In this document: in pieces, positions 30,605 through 40,141 of the stretch
Position numbering within the stretch: position 1 is the first letter of the stretch
Layout: every line of letters starts with the position of its first letter
The notes under the pieces: model-generated
Told to the model about the DNA's origin: nothing
The model's database searches: none
The model's input: only the letters and a program-made list of their open reading frames with translations
Source of the DNA: Gammaproteobacteria bacterium
GTDB taxonomy: Bacteria > Pseudomonadota > Gammaproteobacteria > Thiohalomonadales > Thiohalomonadaceae
Direction of reading: 5' to 3'
Assembly (NCBI GenBank): GCA_015231435.1
Contig: JADGBN010000001.1
Location: 4,685 to 66,268, forward strand
Length of the DNA: 61,584 nucleotides
Program-made: the position numbers and the translations under genes

Positions 30605-31831
30605 TTGAACTTCTTTATAAAAACATTAGGTTGTAAGGTCAACGCGATTGACTCTGGTCGCATCTCGCGGGCACTGGAAATTTCCGGTCATCTGGTCGTA
30701 AACCATGAGGCGGATGCCGACATTGTAATCGTCAATAGCTGTACCGTGACAGCAGAGGCAGATCGTAAATCACAGCAACAGGTTTCACGTCATCTGCGGC
30801 GCGATCTCCCTGTCTATCTGACGGGATGCAGCGCCAGGGTAAACCCCCAAAACTGGCAGGTTAAGTATCGTGATAATGAAAAATTTCAAGTTGTTGGCGA
30901 CGAGAAGGCGCTGTTGCAGGCATTGGCCATTGAAGATCTCCTAGATGATCACACCATCGCCTGGTCAGCAAATAGTGGTCAGCGAACCCGTTTAGCGATC
31001 TCTATTCAAAGTGGCTGTGACAATCGCTGTCGTTTTTGTATTACCCGCATAGCCCGGGGTGAGCATCACAGTCGTAGCTTGAGTGCGATAATAGAGGAGA
31101 TTAAAGCGGCGGAGGCTGCAGGTATTGCTGAAATTGTGTTAACGGGCATCAATTTAGCTGCCTGGGGATGTCGTGACAGTAATCATGGTGAGGAGAGCCG
31201 TTTAGCTTTTCTACTCGAAGCGATACTGCAACAGACGCAGATCCCCCGAATTCGGCTCTCATCCTTGGGGCCGCAATATCTGCAACCGGCATTTTTTGAT
31301 CTCTTTGCAGATCAGCGTCTTTGTGACTATCTGCATCTGTCATTACAGAGCGGTTCAGTTGCCACGTTGCAGGCGATGCAACGTGGTCATGGCGTTGATG
31401 AGGTGCGGTTGATTGCTGAGTCTGCCCGTCGTGTACGCCCCGATGTAGCGCTGGCAGCTGATGTGATTACCGGATTTATTGGTGAAAATGAGTTGGCGCA
31501 TCAGCAGAGTATGGCGCTGTTAGCGGAGATATCGTTTGCCAAACTTCACGTTTTTCCCTATTCGCCAAGAGAAGGGACACCCGCAGCAGAAGCACCGTTT
31601 GGTTTGCAACACTCTGCAATTGCCAAAGCACGAGCCGAGCAGGTGCGTGATTTAGGGTCTCGTATGCGTAAAACATTTATTAAAGGCTGCTACGGAAAAA
31701 CTTTTAAGGTTTTGTCTGAGTCTGGTACGACGGGACTAACCACAAACTACATCCGCCTTAAAACCCCAGCAGATCTGGAAGTTGGCGAGATAAGAGAGCT
31801 AAGCGTTGGCGATAATACCTTGGCGGAATAG
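30605..31831 (+). CDS. mtaB: tRNA t6A37 methylthiotransferase, MtaB family
   Basis: A 408-residue radical-SAM enzyme that adds a methylthio group to t6A37 in tRNA (ms2t6A). The N-terminal UPF0004 domain has the three cluster cysteines (TLGCKVNAID, VNSCTVTAEA, LTGCSARVNP). The radical-SAM motif CDNRCRFC lies in the middle, and a TRAM-like tail closes the protein. The best start is TTG 30605; no in-frame ATG lies between it and the upstream stop, and no ribosome site is visible. It complements tsaE in the same window, whose product makes the t6A substrate. Confidence 0.92.
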   Translation: MNFFIKTLGCKVNAIDSGRISRALEISGHLVVNHEADADIVIVNSCTVTAEADRKSQQQVSRHLRRDLPVYLTGCSARVNPQNWQVKYRDNEKFQVVGDEKALLQALAIEDLLDDHTIAWSANSGQRTRLAISIQSGCDNRCRFCITRIARGEHHSRSLSAIIEEIKAAEAAGIAEIVLTGINLAAWGCRDSNHGEESRLAFLLEAILQQTQIPRIRLSSLGPQYLQPAFFDLFADQRLCDYLHLSLQSGSVATLQAMQRGHGVDEVRLIAESARRVRPDVALAADVITGFIGENELAHQQSMALLAEISFAKLHVFPYSPREGTPAAEAPFGLQHSAIAKARAEQVRDLGSRMRKTFIKGCYGKTFKVLSESGTTGLTTNYIRLKTPADLEVGEIRELSVGDNTLAE

Positions 31832-31870
31832 GAAATAGGAAATAGGCGGCTATTTCGTCAACTTAACATA

Positions 31871-31897
31871 ATATGCATTATGCGAACTAATGCATAT
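31871..31897. repeat. perfect 10-bp inverted repeat upstream of the cNMP-rhodanese gene
   Basis: ATATGCATTA (31871-31880) and its exact complement (31888-31897) flank a 7-base spacer. There is no T run after it on either strand, so an operator or structured leader is more likely than a terminator. Confidence 0.5.
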
Positions 31898-31943
31898 CTC
31901 AAGAATATTGGGGTTAACCCTGAGTTGCTGTTATAAATAGCTT

Positions 31944-31962
31944 CGCAATTACATAAATTGCG
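31944..31962. repeat. second inverted repeat upstream of the cNMP-rhodanese gene
   Basis: CGCAATT (31944-31950), spacer ACATA, AATTGCG (31956-31962) form a perfect 7-bp inverted repeat 66 bases before the gene start. A TTGACC hexamer at 31971 could be a -35 element, but no good -10 follows. An operator is possible. Confidence 0.4.
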
Positions 31963-32027
31963 GGATATAATTGACCCAGTACATACCCCAATCTGCTAAC
32001 TGATTTTTAACGCACACAACGGACTCA

Positions 32028-33080
32028 ATGGCTGTCGATTTCTCCATACTGCAAAAGTTTGTCCCGCTTCAGGGGTTGACGCATGAGAACCTGCGCGATC
32101 TCTCAACGAAGGCATCCGTTGAAGAGCTGAAGCGCGACAAGACACTCTTTCGCCGCAATCAGAGTGATTCAATCTCTTATTACCTCATCGAAGGCTCTGT
32201 TTTCCTCCTCTACGAGAATGGTAAAGAGCTGCTTATTAGCGCCGACTCCCCGGAGGCTAAGCACCCGCTGGATAATAATCAACCGCGTAGCGCCTCAGCA
32301 CTGGCCAAAAGTGACATTAAGTATCTAAAGGTTGATAACAATCTTTTAGATATGCTGCTTACCTGGGATCAGAGTGCCAGCTATGCTGTTTCAGAAATTA
32401 AGGCCGATGACGGTGATGACGATGAGGGTGACTGGATGTCCAGCATGCTCAAACTTGAGTTGTTTCGCCGTATTCCGCCAAGCAATATCCAGAAAATTTT
32501 TATGCGTATGGAGTCAGAATCCTATAGCCAGGGTGATGTGGTGATCGCCCAGGGCGATGAAGGTGACTACTACTACTTTATTAAGAAAGGGAACTGTGAA
32601 GTCACAGTTCGTGGCAAGTCAGGCAAAGATATTCGTCTTGCGGAGCTGCATGCTGGCATGGGATTTGGTGAAGAGGCGCTGGTCTCAAAGAGTGTGCGCA
32701 ACGCCACGGTCACCATGACCAGTGAGGGTAGCCTAATGCGGCTGGCTAAAAATGATTTTGAAGAGTTGCTGCGCACCCCTATTCTTAAAAATGTCGATCT
32801 CGAGGAGATGAAGCGCTTGGTCCGTGAAGAACGTGCAGTGCTTATCGATGTTCGTCTTGAGAGTGAGTTTAACCACTCCAACCTTAAAGGCAGCCTTAAT
32901 ATTCCGCTTTTTATGTTACGCATCAAGATGCAGCAGTTTGATAAAACCAAAAAGTATATCTTGCTTTGTGATACTGGCAGACGCAGTTCTGCAGCGACAT
33001 TTTTACTTAATGAACGCGGCTTTGAAGCATTCTATCTAGAAAATGGACTGAAGGGTCTCGCTGCCGCTAAAAAAGCATAG
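32028..33080 (+). CDS. double cyclic-nucleotide-binding domain fused to rhodanese
   Basis: A 350-residue cytosolic protein. Residues about 10-118 form a degenerate cNMP-binding domain. Residues about 140-250 form a complete one with the phosphate-binding cassette GFGEEALVSKSVRNATV (FGExxL...RxAT). Residues about 260-345 are a rhodanese with active-site Cys in LLCDTGRRSS. An acidic linker (DDGDDDEG) separates the two cNMP domains. The likely role is a nucleotide- or redox-controlled sulfurtransferase or sulfur-binding regulator; no DNA-binding domain is present. It stands alone with two palindromes upstream. Partner and ligand are unknown. Confidence 0.88.
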   Translation: MAVDFSILQKFVPLQGLTHENLRDLSTKASVEELKRDKTLFRRNQSDSISYYLIEGSVFLLYENGKELLISADSPEAKHPLDNNQPRSASALAKSDIKYLKVDNNLLDMLLTWDQSASYAVSEIKADDGDDDEGDWMSSMLKLELFRRIPPSNIQKIFMRMESESYSQGDVVIAQGDEGDYYYFIKKGNCEVTVRGKSGKDIRLAELHAGMGFGEEALVSKSVRNATVTMTSEGSLMRLAKNDFEELLRTPILKNVDLEEMKRLVREERAVLIDVRLESEFNHSNLKGSLNIPLFMLRIKMQQFDKTKKYILLCDTGRRSSAATFLLNERGFEAFYLENGLKGLAAAKKA

Positions 33081-33107
33081 CGTTAACCTTAACTTCCCCT
33101 GCCAAAA

Positions 33108-33251
33108 ATGATTATTGACTCTGCAACACTCACTGCTTTTGGCCTTATCGCTTTATTGGCGGTATTTGTGGTCTACATCTGCCTGCGTTATCGCTGCAGT
33201 GTCTGCCCCTGTCACTACTACCGACGCCAGGGGCAAGACAAAAACCATTAA
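33108..33251 (+). CDS. 47-residue Cys-rich single-pass membrane protein
   Basis: An ORF too short for usual prediction. It has an N-terminal hydrophobic helix (about residues 8-25, TAFGLIALLAVFVVYICL) and then a short basic, cysteine-rich tail (RYRCSVCPCHYYRRQG). The three tail cysteines (CSVCPC) could bind a metal or form disulfides. It lies 27 bases after the cNMP-rhodanese gene and could share its transcript. No clear ribosome site precedes the ATG, so expression is uncertain. Confidence 0.4.
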   Translation: MIIDSATLTAFGLIALLAVFVVYICLRYRCSVCPCHYYRRQGQDKNH

Positions 33252-33255
33252 GTTT

Positions 33256-33873
33256 TTAATGACTTAAGAGCTTGTTAATGCCGCCTGCACGCACCTCTTG
33301 AGCGATCTTTTCCCGAAAATAACCGACAGCATTCGCGCCGTTTGCGGCGACATCAAAAATCTTCCAGCCCTTGGCGGTACGATGCAGTTTAAAGGCAACG
33401 ACAATGGGGGGACGGTTTTGGCTATTTGCCCGCAACGCCAAGGTTACCATGCCATGTCGATCTTCTTTTGGCGGCAGATAGGTGATCTCACTTTGATGCA
33501 GTGTCGCTAAACGACTGACCATTGTCTCGGTAAACTCTTCGCTAATTAAGGTAATGAGTCGTTGCTGCTGCGCGGGGTCTAACTGGCGGCGTAACGGTCC
33601 GGCGGCTAACGAGGCCATCTGTGCAAAATCGAATTGTGGCAAAACCTCTCGCGTTAGAAACTCGCGTAATTGCGCGGCATCGCCCTGTTGCTGTGTAAAC
33701 TGGGTGATGGCAGTAATGCCGCCTTGAAGTATGCGGGCAGGTTCGCTAACTTCAGCAGCCACGCTGTTGCGTTCATCAGCAGCACTGAAATAACCCTCTG
33801 CATAGCTTGTGCTATTACCGCACAGCAGCAGGGTTGAAGTTACTAACGTCGTGATTAACAATGTTTTTTTCAT
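33256..33873 (-). CDS. mlaC: MlaC/Ttg2D periplasmic phospholipid-binding protein
   Basis: A 205-residue exported protein (signal peptide MKKTLLITTLVTSTLLLCG, cleavage near residue 25) of the MlaC family, which shuttles phospholipids between the outer-membrane MlaA complex and the inner-membrane MlaFEDB transporter. LTREVLPQFDFAQMASLAAG and the C-terminal GWKIFDVAANGANAVGYFRE match the family. ATG 33873 was chosen because it starts the signal peptide and has GGAG upstream. Unlike in E. coli, it is not inside the mla operon, which lies 21 kb away. Confidence 0.9.
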   Translation of the reverse strand: MKKTLLITTLVTSTLLLCGNSTSYAEGYFSAADERNSVAAEVSEPARILQGGITAITQFTQQQGDAAQLREFLTREVLPQFDFAQMASLAAGPLRRQLDPAQQQRLITLISEEFTETMVSRLATLHQSEITYLPPKEDRHGMVTLALRANSQNRPPIVVAFKLHRTAKGWKIFDVAANGANAVGYFREKIAQEVRAGGINKLLSH

Positions 33874-33972
33874 ACAATGATTCTCCGTTTGATAAAGAAA
33901 AGAACAAGGGAACGTGATAAAATAGACCATCTATCTGATCTACTATAACTGAAAACGCGCCGCGTCTATTAT

Positions 33973-34656
33973 TTGAATCTTACTCCCCTCCTCCCTTTAC
34001 CGCCAGCAAGTGAAAAGATACTTTTGGCTCGTGCGCAACGATTGGCCGGCCTCTCAATTGCTGAGGTTGCGGCGATGGTTGGCATGACAATGCCTAAGAA
34101 TCTTAATCATCATAAGGGGTGGGTGGGTGATCTTCTGGAGTTGGCGCTAGGCGCTTCAGCAATGTCTAAACCAGAGCCGGATTTTCCCCACTTAGGGATC
34201 GAACTAAAGAGCATACCGCTTAACGAACAGGGTACGCCACTTGAAAGCACCTATATTTGTCACGTTCCTTTGGGTGATCTCCTTTCGACTAAGTGGGAGG
34301 AGAGTTGGCTTTGTCACAAACTCGCTCGGGTATTGTGGGTGCCGGTTATCGCCCCGCGTCATATCCCCCTTGGTGAGCGCCGCTTTGCCACACCGTTTAT
34401 CTGGAGCCCGTCACCAGAACAAGCGACACAGCTACAGCAGGATTGGTTAGAACTGATGGAGCTTATCTGGAGTGGTGAGGTTGAGCGGATCACCGCCCAT
34501 CACGGTACCCTACTGCAAATCCGTCCCAAGGCAGCCAATGCACGCAGTCGTACAGCTGCGCTGGGGCCCGATGGCAGTGAACTGAGCACCAATCCGCGCG
34601 GTTTTTACCTGCGTACCGGCTTTACTCAGACACTATTACACCACTACTTTATTTAA
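33973..34656 (+). CDS. mutH: DNA mismatch repair endonuclease MutH
   Basis: A 227-residue endonuclease that nicks the unmethylated strand at hemimethylated GATC. The catalytic D-E-K triad is visible in EPDFPHLGIELKSIP. KGWVGDLLELALGASA, HKLARVLWVPV and ERITAHHGTLLQIRPKA also match E. coli MutH. It starts at TTG 33973 without a clear ribosome site. MutH implies a Dam methylase elsewhere in the genome. Confidence 0.96.
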   Translation: MNLTPLLPLPPASEKILLARAQRLAGLSIAEVAAMVGMTMPKNLNHHKGWVGDLLELALGASAMSKPEPDFPHLGIELKSIPLNEQGTPLESTYICHVPLGDLLSTKWEESWLCHKLARVLWVPVIAPRHIPLGERRFATPFIWSPSPEQATQLQQDWLELMELIWSGEVERITAHHGTLLQIRPKAANARSRTAALGPDGSELSTNPRGFYLRTGFTQTLLHHYFI

Positions 34657-34679
34657 CCTTTGCGGGTATACTCCCCTCC

Positions 34680-35534
34680 ATGACTCAACGCTCTCTTCAG
34701 CGTGCCTATTTGCACTGTAAAACAGTGGCTGCTGACCATTATGAAAACTTTCCTGTCGCCTCACGCTTACTGCCAGCGCGATTACGTCGACCAATTAGTG
34801 TTATCTACAGCTTTGCCAGACGTGCGGATGACTGGGCTGATGAGGGAAACTATACCGCTGCTGAGCGACTGCAGGCGCTTAACCTCATGGCGCAGGCGCT
34901 AACAACCAGGGAGTGTGACGACAATCTGTTTATCGCGCTGTATAGCACAATCGATCAGTTCGCCCTCCCCTTAGAGCCGTTCTTTGATCTAATTGCTGCC
35001 TTTCGTCAGGATGTCACCATGAGTCGCTACCCTAATCAGGAGGCACTGCTTAATTACTGTCGCCTCTCGGCAAATCCGATAGGGAGACTATTGCTACATC
35101 TGAATCAGAGCAGTCATGAGGTGAATATCGCCGCCTCCGACGCACTCTGTACGGCGCTTCAGCTGATTAATTTTCATCAGGATATCGGTGAAGATTACCA
35201 TCAGCGGGGACGAATCTACCTGCCTGAGAGTGAGTTATTAAAGTGGCAGGTTGATGAGGCTGTTTTTGCTGAGCGACAAAATCATCCCGGGCTATGCCAA
35301 CTACTCGATGCGCAGCTTGATTATATTGAGTCGCTGCTGACCCAGGCAGCGGTACTGGTACCACGACTTAAGGGGCGGTTTGGGGTGGAGATGGGGCTAA
35401 TTGAAGGAGCGGCTTGGCGTTTAGTTAAAAAGTTACGCCAGCAACCCCACCCCTTCTCACGACCACGCCTACGCCGCCATGAACTCCTGCCGATTTTGGC
35501 AGGCACACTCTGGCGGCGCTTTATCCCCCGCTAA
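34680..35534 (+). CDS. hpnC: squalene-synthesis enzyme HpnC
   Basis: A 284-residue trans-isoprenyl diphosphate synthase-like protein. Both aspartate motifs are present (ARRADDWADEG and NFHQDIGEDY), and the N-terminal HYENFPVASRLLP is typical of HpnC. HpnC, D and E together convert farnesyl diphosphate to squalene for hopanoids. hpnD and hpnE are not in this window, so the cluster is split or incomplete. It begins 23 bases after mutH. A general squalene/phytoene synthase is the alternative. Confidence 0.88.
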   Translation: MTQRSLQRAYLHCKTVAADHYENFPVASRLLPARLRRPISVIYSFARRADDWADEGNYTAAERLQALNLMAQALTTRECDDNLFIALYSTIDQFALPLEPFFDLIAAFRQDVTMSRYPNQEALLNYCRLSANPIGRLLLHLNQSSHEVNIAASDALCTALQLINFHQDIGEDYHQRGRIYLPESELLKWQVDEAVFAERQNHPGLCQLLDAQLDYIESLLTQAAVLVPRLKGRFGVEMGLIEGAAWRLVKKLRQQPHPFSRPRLRRHELLPILAGTLWRRFIPR

Positions 35535-35537
35535 GCC

Positions 35538-36995
35538 TCAACCACGTTGATAGCGTTCTACCATCTGTGCCAGACGCTCACTTAAATCTCCGGGAATATC
35601 ATGCCATGCAAAACGCCATTGCCAGTTCCCTTGGGTGGTTCCCGGCGTGTTCATGCGTGATTCACCACCGAGTTCAAGCAGATCTTGCATCGGTACGACA
35701 GCCAAGCGTGCAACGGATGCGTAACAACTCATAATGAGTGGTGTGGGCATTGATAGGGTAGGCCAGCCAAGATAACGATAGATGCGTTGCTGCTCTTCAC
35801 TACTGAGGTTGTTATACCACCCTACGGTGGTGTCATTATCATGGGTACCGGTATAGATCACCGAGTTTTTTTCATGATTATGAGGCAGATAGGGGTTGTC
35901 ATTATTACCATCAAAGGCAAACTGCAGGATTTTCATCCCCGGCAGCGCAAATCTCTGGCGTAAGGCAATCACCTCTTTAGTGATCGTGCCGAGATCTTCG
36001 GCAATGAGCGGCAGGGGGTGAATCTCCTGATAAAGGCGGGTAAATAGCGCCTCTCCTGGGCTTACAACCCACTTGCCATGAATTGCGGTCTTCTCGCTGA
36101 CAGGGATCTCCCAGCACGCCTCGAAACCTCGAAAATGGTCAATGCGCACCAAATCAAATAGTTTCAATTGATGTTGAAGCCGCATCACCCACCAACGGTA
36201 CCCGTCAAGGGCATGCACCCGCCAGTCATAAACAGGATTCCCCCAACGCTGTCCGGTTGCTGAGAAGTAGTCAGGGGGAACACCAGCAACAACCGTTGGC
36301 CGTCCCTCGCCATCAAGTTTGAATAACGAACGGTTAACCCAGACATCGGCGCTATCATGGGCGACAAATATGGGCATATCACCAAAAATGGAGATCCCCT
36401 TTGTATTGGCGATCTTTTTAACGGCGTTCCACTGCTGATAAAAGCAGAATTGCTGCAAGCGGATAAACTGCAGATGATCGTCATGATGTTGTTGCAGATG
36501 ACAAAGGGCTAAATGTTGACGATCCCGGAGTGGTTGTGGCCAGTCAAACCACCCTTTTTGCGCCTGCATCTCTTTAATGAGCATAAACAGGGCGTAATCT
36601 TCCAACCAGTGTTTCTGCTCTAAAAGGAACTGGTCAAACTTTCGTTTAAGTGCGCTCCCCTCTGGTTGTTCTAAAAAGTGGTGCAGCGCATTAATTGCCG
36701 CATCAAGATCGTCTGTATGATAAGCGCCGGGTAACCACTCCTGTAGCTTCTTTAACGAGATAAGCCTAGGGTTTCCTGCAAAAGCCGAGTAGCTTTGATA
36801 GGGTGAGCCATCTTCATGGGTCGGGCCAAGCGGTAAAATCTGCCAGACTGATTGCCGTGAGGCTGACAGAAAGTCAATAAAATGGATTGCATCATCACCC
36901 AACACACCTTGGGCACCCTCACCAGGAAGGGAGGTCGGGTGAAGTAAGACACCTGCTTGCCGCTGCTGTAACGGACTTACCGGAACTAAACTCAC
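35538..36995 (-). CDS. malQ: 4-alpha-glucanotransferase (amylomaltase)
   Basis: A 485-residue GH77 enzyme that transfers maltodextrin segments between glucan chains. Family motifs: EDGSPYQSYSAFAGNPRLIS, the nucleophile region LVRIDHFRGFEACWEIP, the acid/base AEDLGTITKEV and THDNDTTVGWY. It overlaps the GH57 gene by 4 bases (ATGA) and is last in the glgC-GH57-malQ operon. Confidence 0.95.
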   Translation of the reverse strand: MSLVPVSPLQQRQAGVLLHPTSLPGEGAQGVLGDDAIHFIDFLSASRQSVWQILPLGPTHEDGSPYQSYSAFAGNPRLISLKKLQEWLPGAYHTDDLDAAINALHHFLEQPEGSALKRKFDQFLLEQKHWLEDYALFMLIKEMQAQKGWFDWPQPLRDRQHLALCHLQQHHDDHLQFIRLQQFCFYQQWNAVKKIANTKGISIFGDMPIFVAHDSADVWVNRSLFKLDGEGRPTVVAGVPPDYFSATGQRWGNPVYDWRVHALDGYRWWVMRLQHQLKLFDLVRIDHFRGFEACWEIPVSEKTAIHGKWVVSPGEALFTRLYQEIHPLPLIAEDLGTITKEVIALRQRFALPGMKILQFAFDGNNDNPYLPHNHEKNSVIYTGTHDNDTTVGWYNNLSSEEQQRIYRYLGWPTLSMPTPLIMSCYASVARLAVVPMQDLLELGGESRMNTPGTTQGNWQWRFAWHDIPGDLSERLAQMVERYQRG

Positions 36996-38695
36996 GACGC
37001 TTTTCCCTGACGCATGACACCGCCGGTCGCCGGTTCATCACCCGTTGCATGCCTATTTCCCATCGATATCGTTACATTTAACTCTTCAGGGGGAGCAATG
37101 CCCATCATCTCATAAAGTTTATGCAGATGCAGACGATAGAGTCTGTCAAAATCAGCGACTGAACCGGACGGATTGTAGTCACCAAACCACCAGAACCAGT
37201 CCGAACCTTCACATATCGCCAGCTGTTTCTCTATGGCATAGCGTTTTTCACTGGTAATCACCCTACTTTTTACTAGCGAATCAAAGCGGTTTTTAGCTTC
37301 ACAGAGAAGATCCCAGCCACGATTTTTATCCTTCGAGCCTATCCATGTAGAGAAGGTGCCATAGACCCAGCTTCCGGGAACCAGATGGGTTAACTCCTGT
37401 GTCATCTCCGAATCAAGGCAGTCACTGAAGGTGGTTAGTTCCAGTCGTGGATCGGCCACCAGTCGTTGATAGAGCTGGGTTAAAAAATGGTAGCCGTTCT
37501 CCGGATAGTACTCCCAGGCATTTTCACCATCGAGAATAATCGGTACCACCCTGTCGCCCGGTAAAGCATCAATGTTATGAAGATTATGAATTAACTCACC
37601 AACCGCATCATGGCTATCCCAGTTAGAGTAGCGAAAGCCGATGGCATCAGAAAAACCATCATCACGAAAAAATTGACTAATCGTGGTTCCGCAGAGCCGA
37701 AAACGTTGATGCAGTGGTGTATCACCGGGTAGTTGCGAGTGATGCATGCTGTTGCGTAGCACCGTCTCGCCGGAGGCAATCCAGCGAAAGCCATACTCTT
37801 CTGCCATTTTAACCGTGGCATCTGAAACGCTCCCCTCTGAGGGCCAACAGCCGCTAGGCGTAAAACCAAAGTGCTGTTCAAAAACCTTTAACCCTTCACG
37901 AAAGTGCCAATGCGAGCGCTCAAGACCACCGGGGTAGTTGCCATGCAGGGGCATTTCAGCGTGAGGCATTGCCTCCAGTGTGGTACTAAAATCGAGCAGT
38001 AGCGGCACGATAGGGTGCGCATAGGGGGTCACCGATAACTCAATCGCACCCGCTTCTGCTAACTTACGATAACGCGGCACAATGCCATTAATGAGCTCAC
38101 CAATGAGGGCAAGTAGCTGACGCCGCTCAGTAAGCGAAAATCCATGCCCCTTCTCCATGAGTTCCGCGACCAGCGGACTCTCAAGACGAACCGTCTCCCC
38201 GATCCAGGCGAGGTGATACCAAACCAGCAGATCGGTAATGAAGGTATCACTTAAATAGGGAGTCATCAGCGGGTCGTGTTCGGCAAGCACGGCAATATCC
38301 GCCAACTTGCGATAGGCAGGAAAACGGTCAATTAAACGCGCACGGTTGGCCTTTAAAGCATCGGTAATTAACTTTAAGCGGGCACGATTACTGACAGGGT
38401 GTTTCTCATTTACCAACGCCTGCAACAGTGGATCGGGCAGTTGCTGATTGCTGCGCAGATACGCTTTAATGCATTTGCCATAATCATCAAGCTGCTCAAT
38501 TAAGGTCGGCGCAAAGTTAAAGACAGCGCGGGCACCGGGTACCGACTCAATAATTGCCGCCATGTCGATATAATCTTTAATGGCGTGCAGATAGGTCCAG
38601 GGGAGTTGATAGATACCACTGGTGTTATCGTGATAGTGAGGTTGATGCATGTGCCACAGCAGAACAACTCGAAGTGGGCGGCCCTCAGCGGACAA
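36992..38695 (-). CDS. glycoside hydrolase family 57 protein
   Basis: A 567-residue GH57 protein, starting with the typical [12 protein letters not shown]. Further conserved segments are [25 protein letters not shown] (containing the probable nucleophile Glu) and [19 protein letters not shown]57 includes alpha-amylases, amylopullulanases, 4-alpha-glucanotransferases and branching enzymes; which activity applies here cannot be told by eye. There is no signal peptide, so it acts on internal glycogen. It lies between glgC (11-base overlap) and malQ (4-base overlap). Confidence 0.92.
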   Translation of the reverse strand: MSAEGRPLRVVLLWHMHQPHYHDNTSGIYQLPWTYLHAIKDYIDMAAIIESVPGARAVFNFAPTLIEQLDDYGKCIKAYLRSNQQLPDPLLQALVNEKHPVSNRARLKLITDALKANRARLIDRFPAYRKLADIAVLAEHDPLMTPYLSDTFITDLLVWYHLAWIGETVRLESPLVAELMEKGHGFSLTERRQLLALIGELINGIVPRYRKLAEAGAIELSVTPYAHPIVPLLLDFSTTLEAMPHAEMPLHGNYPGGLERSHWHFREGLKVFEQHFGFTPSGCWPSEGSVSDATVKMAEEYGFRWIASGETVLRNSMHHSQLPGDTPLHQRFRLCGTTISQFFRDDGFSDAIGFRYSNWDSHDAVGELIHNLHNIDALPGDRVVPIILDGENAWEYYPENGYHFLTQLYQRLVADPRLELTTFSDCLDSEMTQELTHLVPGSWVYGTFSTWIGSKDKNRGWDLLCEAKNRFDSLVKSRVITSEKRYAIEKQLAICEGSDWFWWFGDYNPSGSVADFDRLYRLHLHKLYEMMGIAPPEELNVTISMGNRHATGDEPATGGVMRQGKAS

Positions 38696-39953
38696 AGTGC
38701 ACCTCCTGACCTAACATTTCAGGGCAGACAAGCACGACCCCGTCAGCGGAGATGTGAAAGCGTTTGGCATCTTCCACCGGATCTTCACCGATAATCGTCC
38801 CTTCAGGAATTTTACACCAGCGGTCGATAATCGCTTTTTTAATGCGACAGTGACGCCCAACCTCCACATCAGGCAGAACCACTGAATCCTCAATAGTTGT
38901 ATAGGAGTGAATGGTGACATTGGAGAAGAGTAACGAACGCTTTAATTTTGCACCCGAAATAATACAGCCGCCGGAGACCATCGAATCCACCGCCATTCCA
39001 CGGCGGTTATCATCATCAAAAATAAACTTTGCCGGCGGCAACTGCTCCTGATAGGTCCAGATCGGCCAGTCACGGTTATAAAGATTGAGTTCAGGGCTGA
39101 TCCCTACCAGCTCCATATTCGACTGCCAGTAAGCATCGACCGTTCCAACATCACGCCAGTAGGAGTCAAGCGGTGTCCCGGAGTTCCCGAAGGGGTAGGC
39201 GCAGACCTCGTAGCTATCAATAACCGCAGGAATAATATCTCTTCCAAAATCATGGGTCGAGTTACGGTCATCCGCATCACGAATCAATTGATCATAGAGA
39301 AACTGGGTATCAAAAATATAGACGCCCATAGAGGCCATCGCTTTTGCCGGGTTATTGGGTAACGGTCTGGGATGCGCGGGTTTCTCATCAAAACCGACCA
39401 CCCGTAAATTGTCATCAACCGACATCACCCCGAAGGATTTTGCCTCTTCAAGGGAGACCTCAATGCAGGCGATAGTCAGATCAGCACCGCGGCGGGCGTG
39501 CTCGGCAAGCATCATGCCGTAATCCATCTGGTAGATATGATCCCCTGCAAGAATAAGAACATACTCCGAGCGGTGCATGCGCAATATATCAATGTTCTGG
39601 AAAACGGCATCGGCTGTCCCCTCATACCAAAGATTACCGTGGCGCTGCTGCGCAGGCAGGAGTTCAACAAACTCCCCTAACTCGATACGCTGAAAACTCC
39701 AGCCCTGTTGCAAGTGGCGCAGCAGCGAGTGCGCCTTATACTGGGTAAGCACACCGATACGGCGAATACCCGAGTTAATACAATTAGATAAAGGAAAGTC
39801 AATAATTCGGAACTTACCGCCGAAAGGAACAGCCGGTTTACTACGCCACTGAGTCAGCCCTTTTAGTCTGGAACCTTGACCACCAGCGAGAATGAGCGCC
39901 AGAGTTTCACCGGTGAGTTGGCTAACGAAACGGGAAGGCTTATTATTTGACAT
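38685..39953 (-). CDS. glgC: glucose-1-phosphate adenylyltransferase
   Basis: A 422-residue enzyme that makes ADP-glucose, the committed step of glycogen synthesis. The nucleotide motif [15 protein letters not shown], the regulatory [29 protein letters not shown] and a left-handed beta-helix C-terminus are present. ATG 39953 was chosen because GGAG lies six bases upstream and it gives the normal N-terminus; the frame continues to 40046 without support. First gene of its operon, divergent from glgB. Confidence 0.96.
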   Translation of the reverse strand: MSNNKPSRFVSQLTGETLALILAGGQGSRLKGLTQWRSKPAVPFGGKFRIIDFPLSNCINSGIRRIGVLTQYKAHSLLRHLQQGWSFQRIELGEFVELLPAQQRHGNLWYEGTADAVFQNIDILRMHRSEYVLILAGDHIYQMDYGMMLAEHARRGADLTIACIEVSLEEAKSFGVMSVDDNLRVVGFDEKPAHPRPLPNNPAKAMASMGVYIFDTQFLYDQLIRDADDRNSTHDFGRDIIPAVIDSYEVCAYPFGNSGTPLDSYWRDVGTVDAYWQSNMELVGISPELNLYNRDWPIWTYQEQLPPAKFIFDDDNRRGMAVDSMVSGGCIISGAKLKRSLLFSNVTIHSYTTIEDSVVLPDVEVGRHCRIKKAIIDRWCKIPEGTIIGEDPVEDAKRFHISADGVVLVCPEMLGQEVHFVR

Positions 39954-40141
39954 GAGAGACTCCAAAACAGTTACACAATAAGAAATCAGGACATTGACCT
40001 GGCAGATAGCAATTAATACCGTACCAGAAGAGGTTGATAAGGGCAAAAGTTGCGACGCGCAATTTCAGGGTAGATCACCTTTTTTGCAAAAACAGGAATA
40101 AAAAAGAGGACAACGGCACTGCATGATATTATGATCCACTT

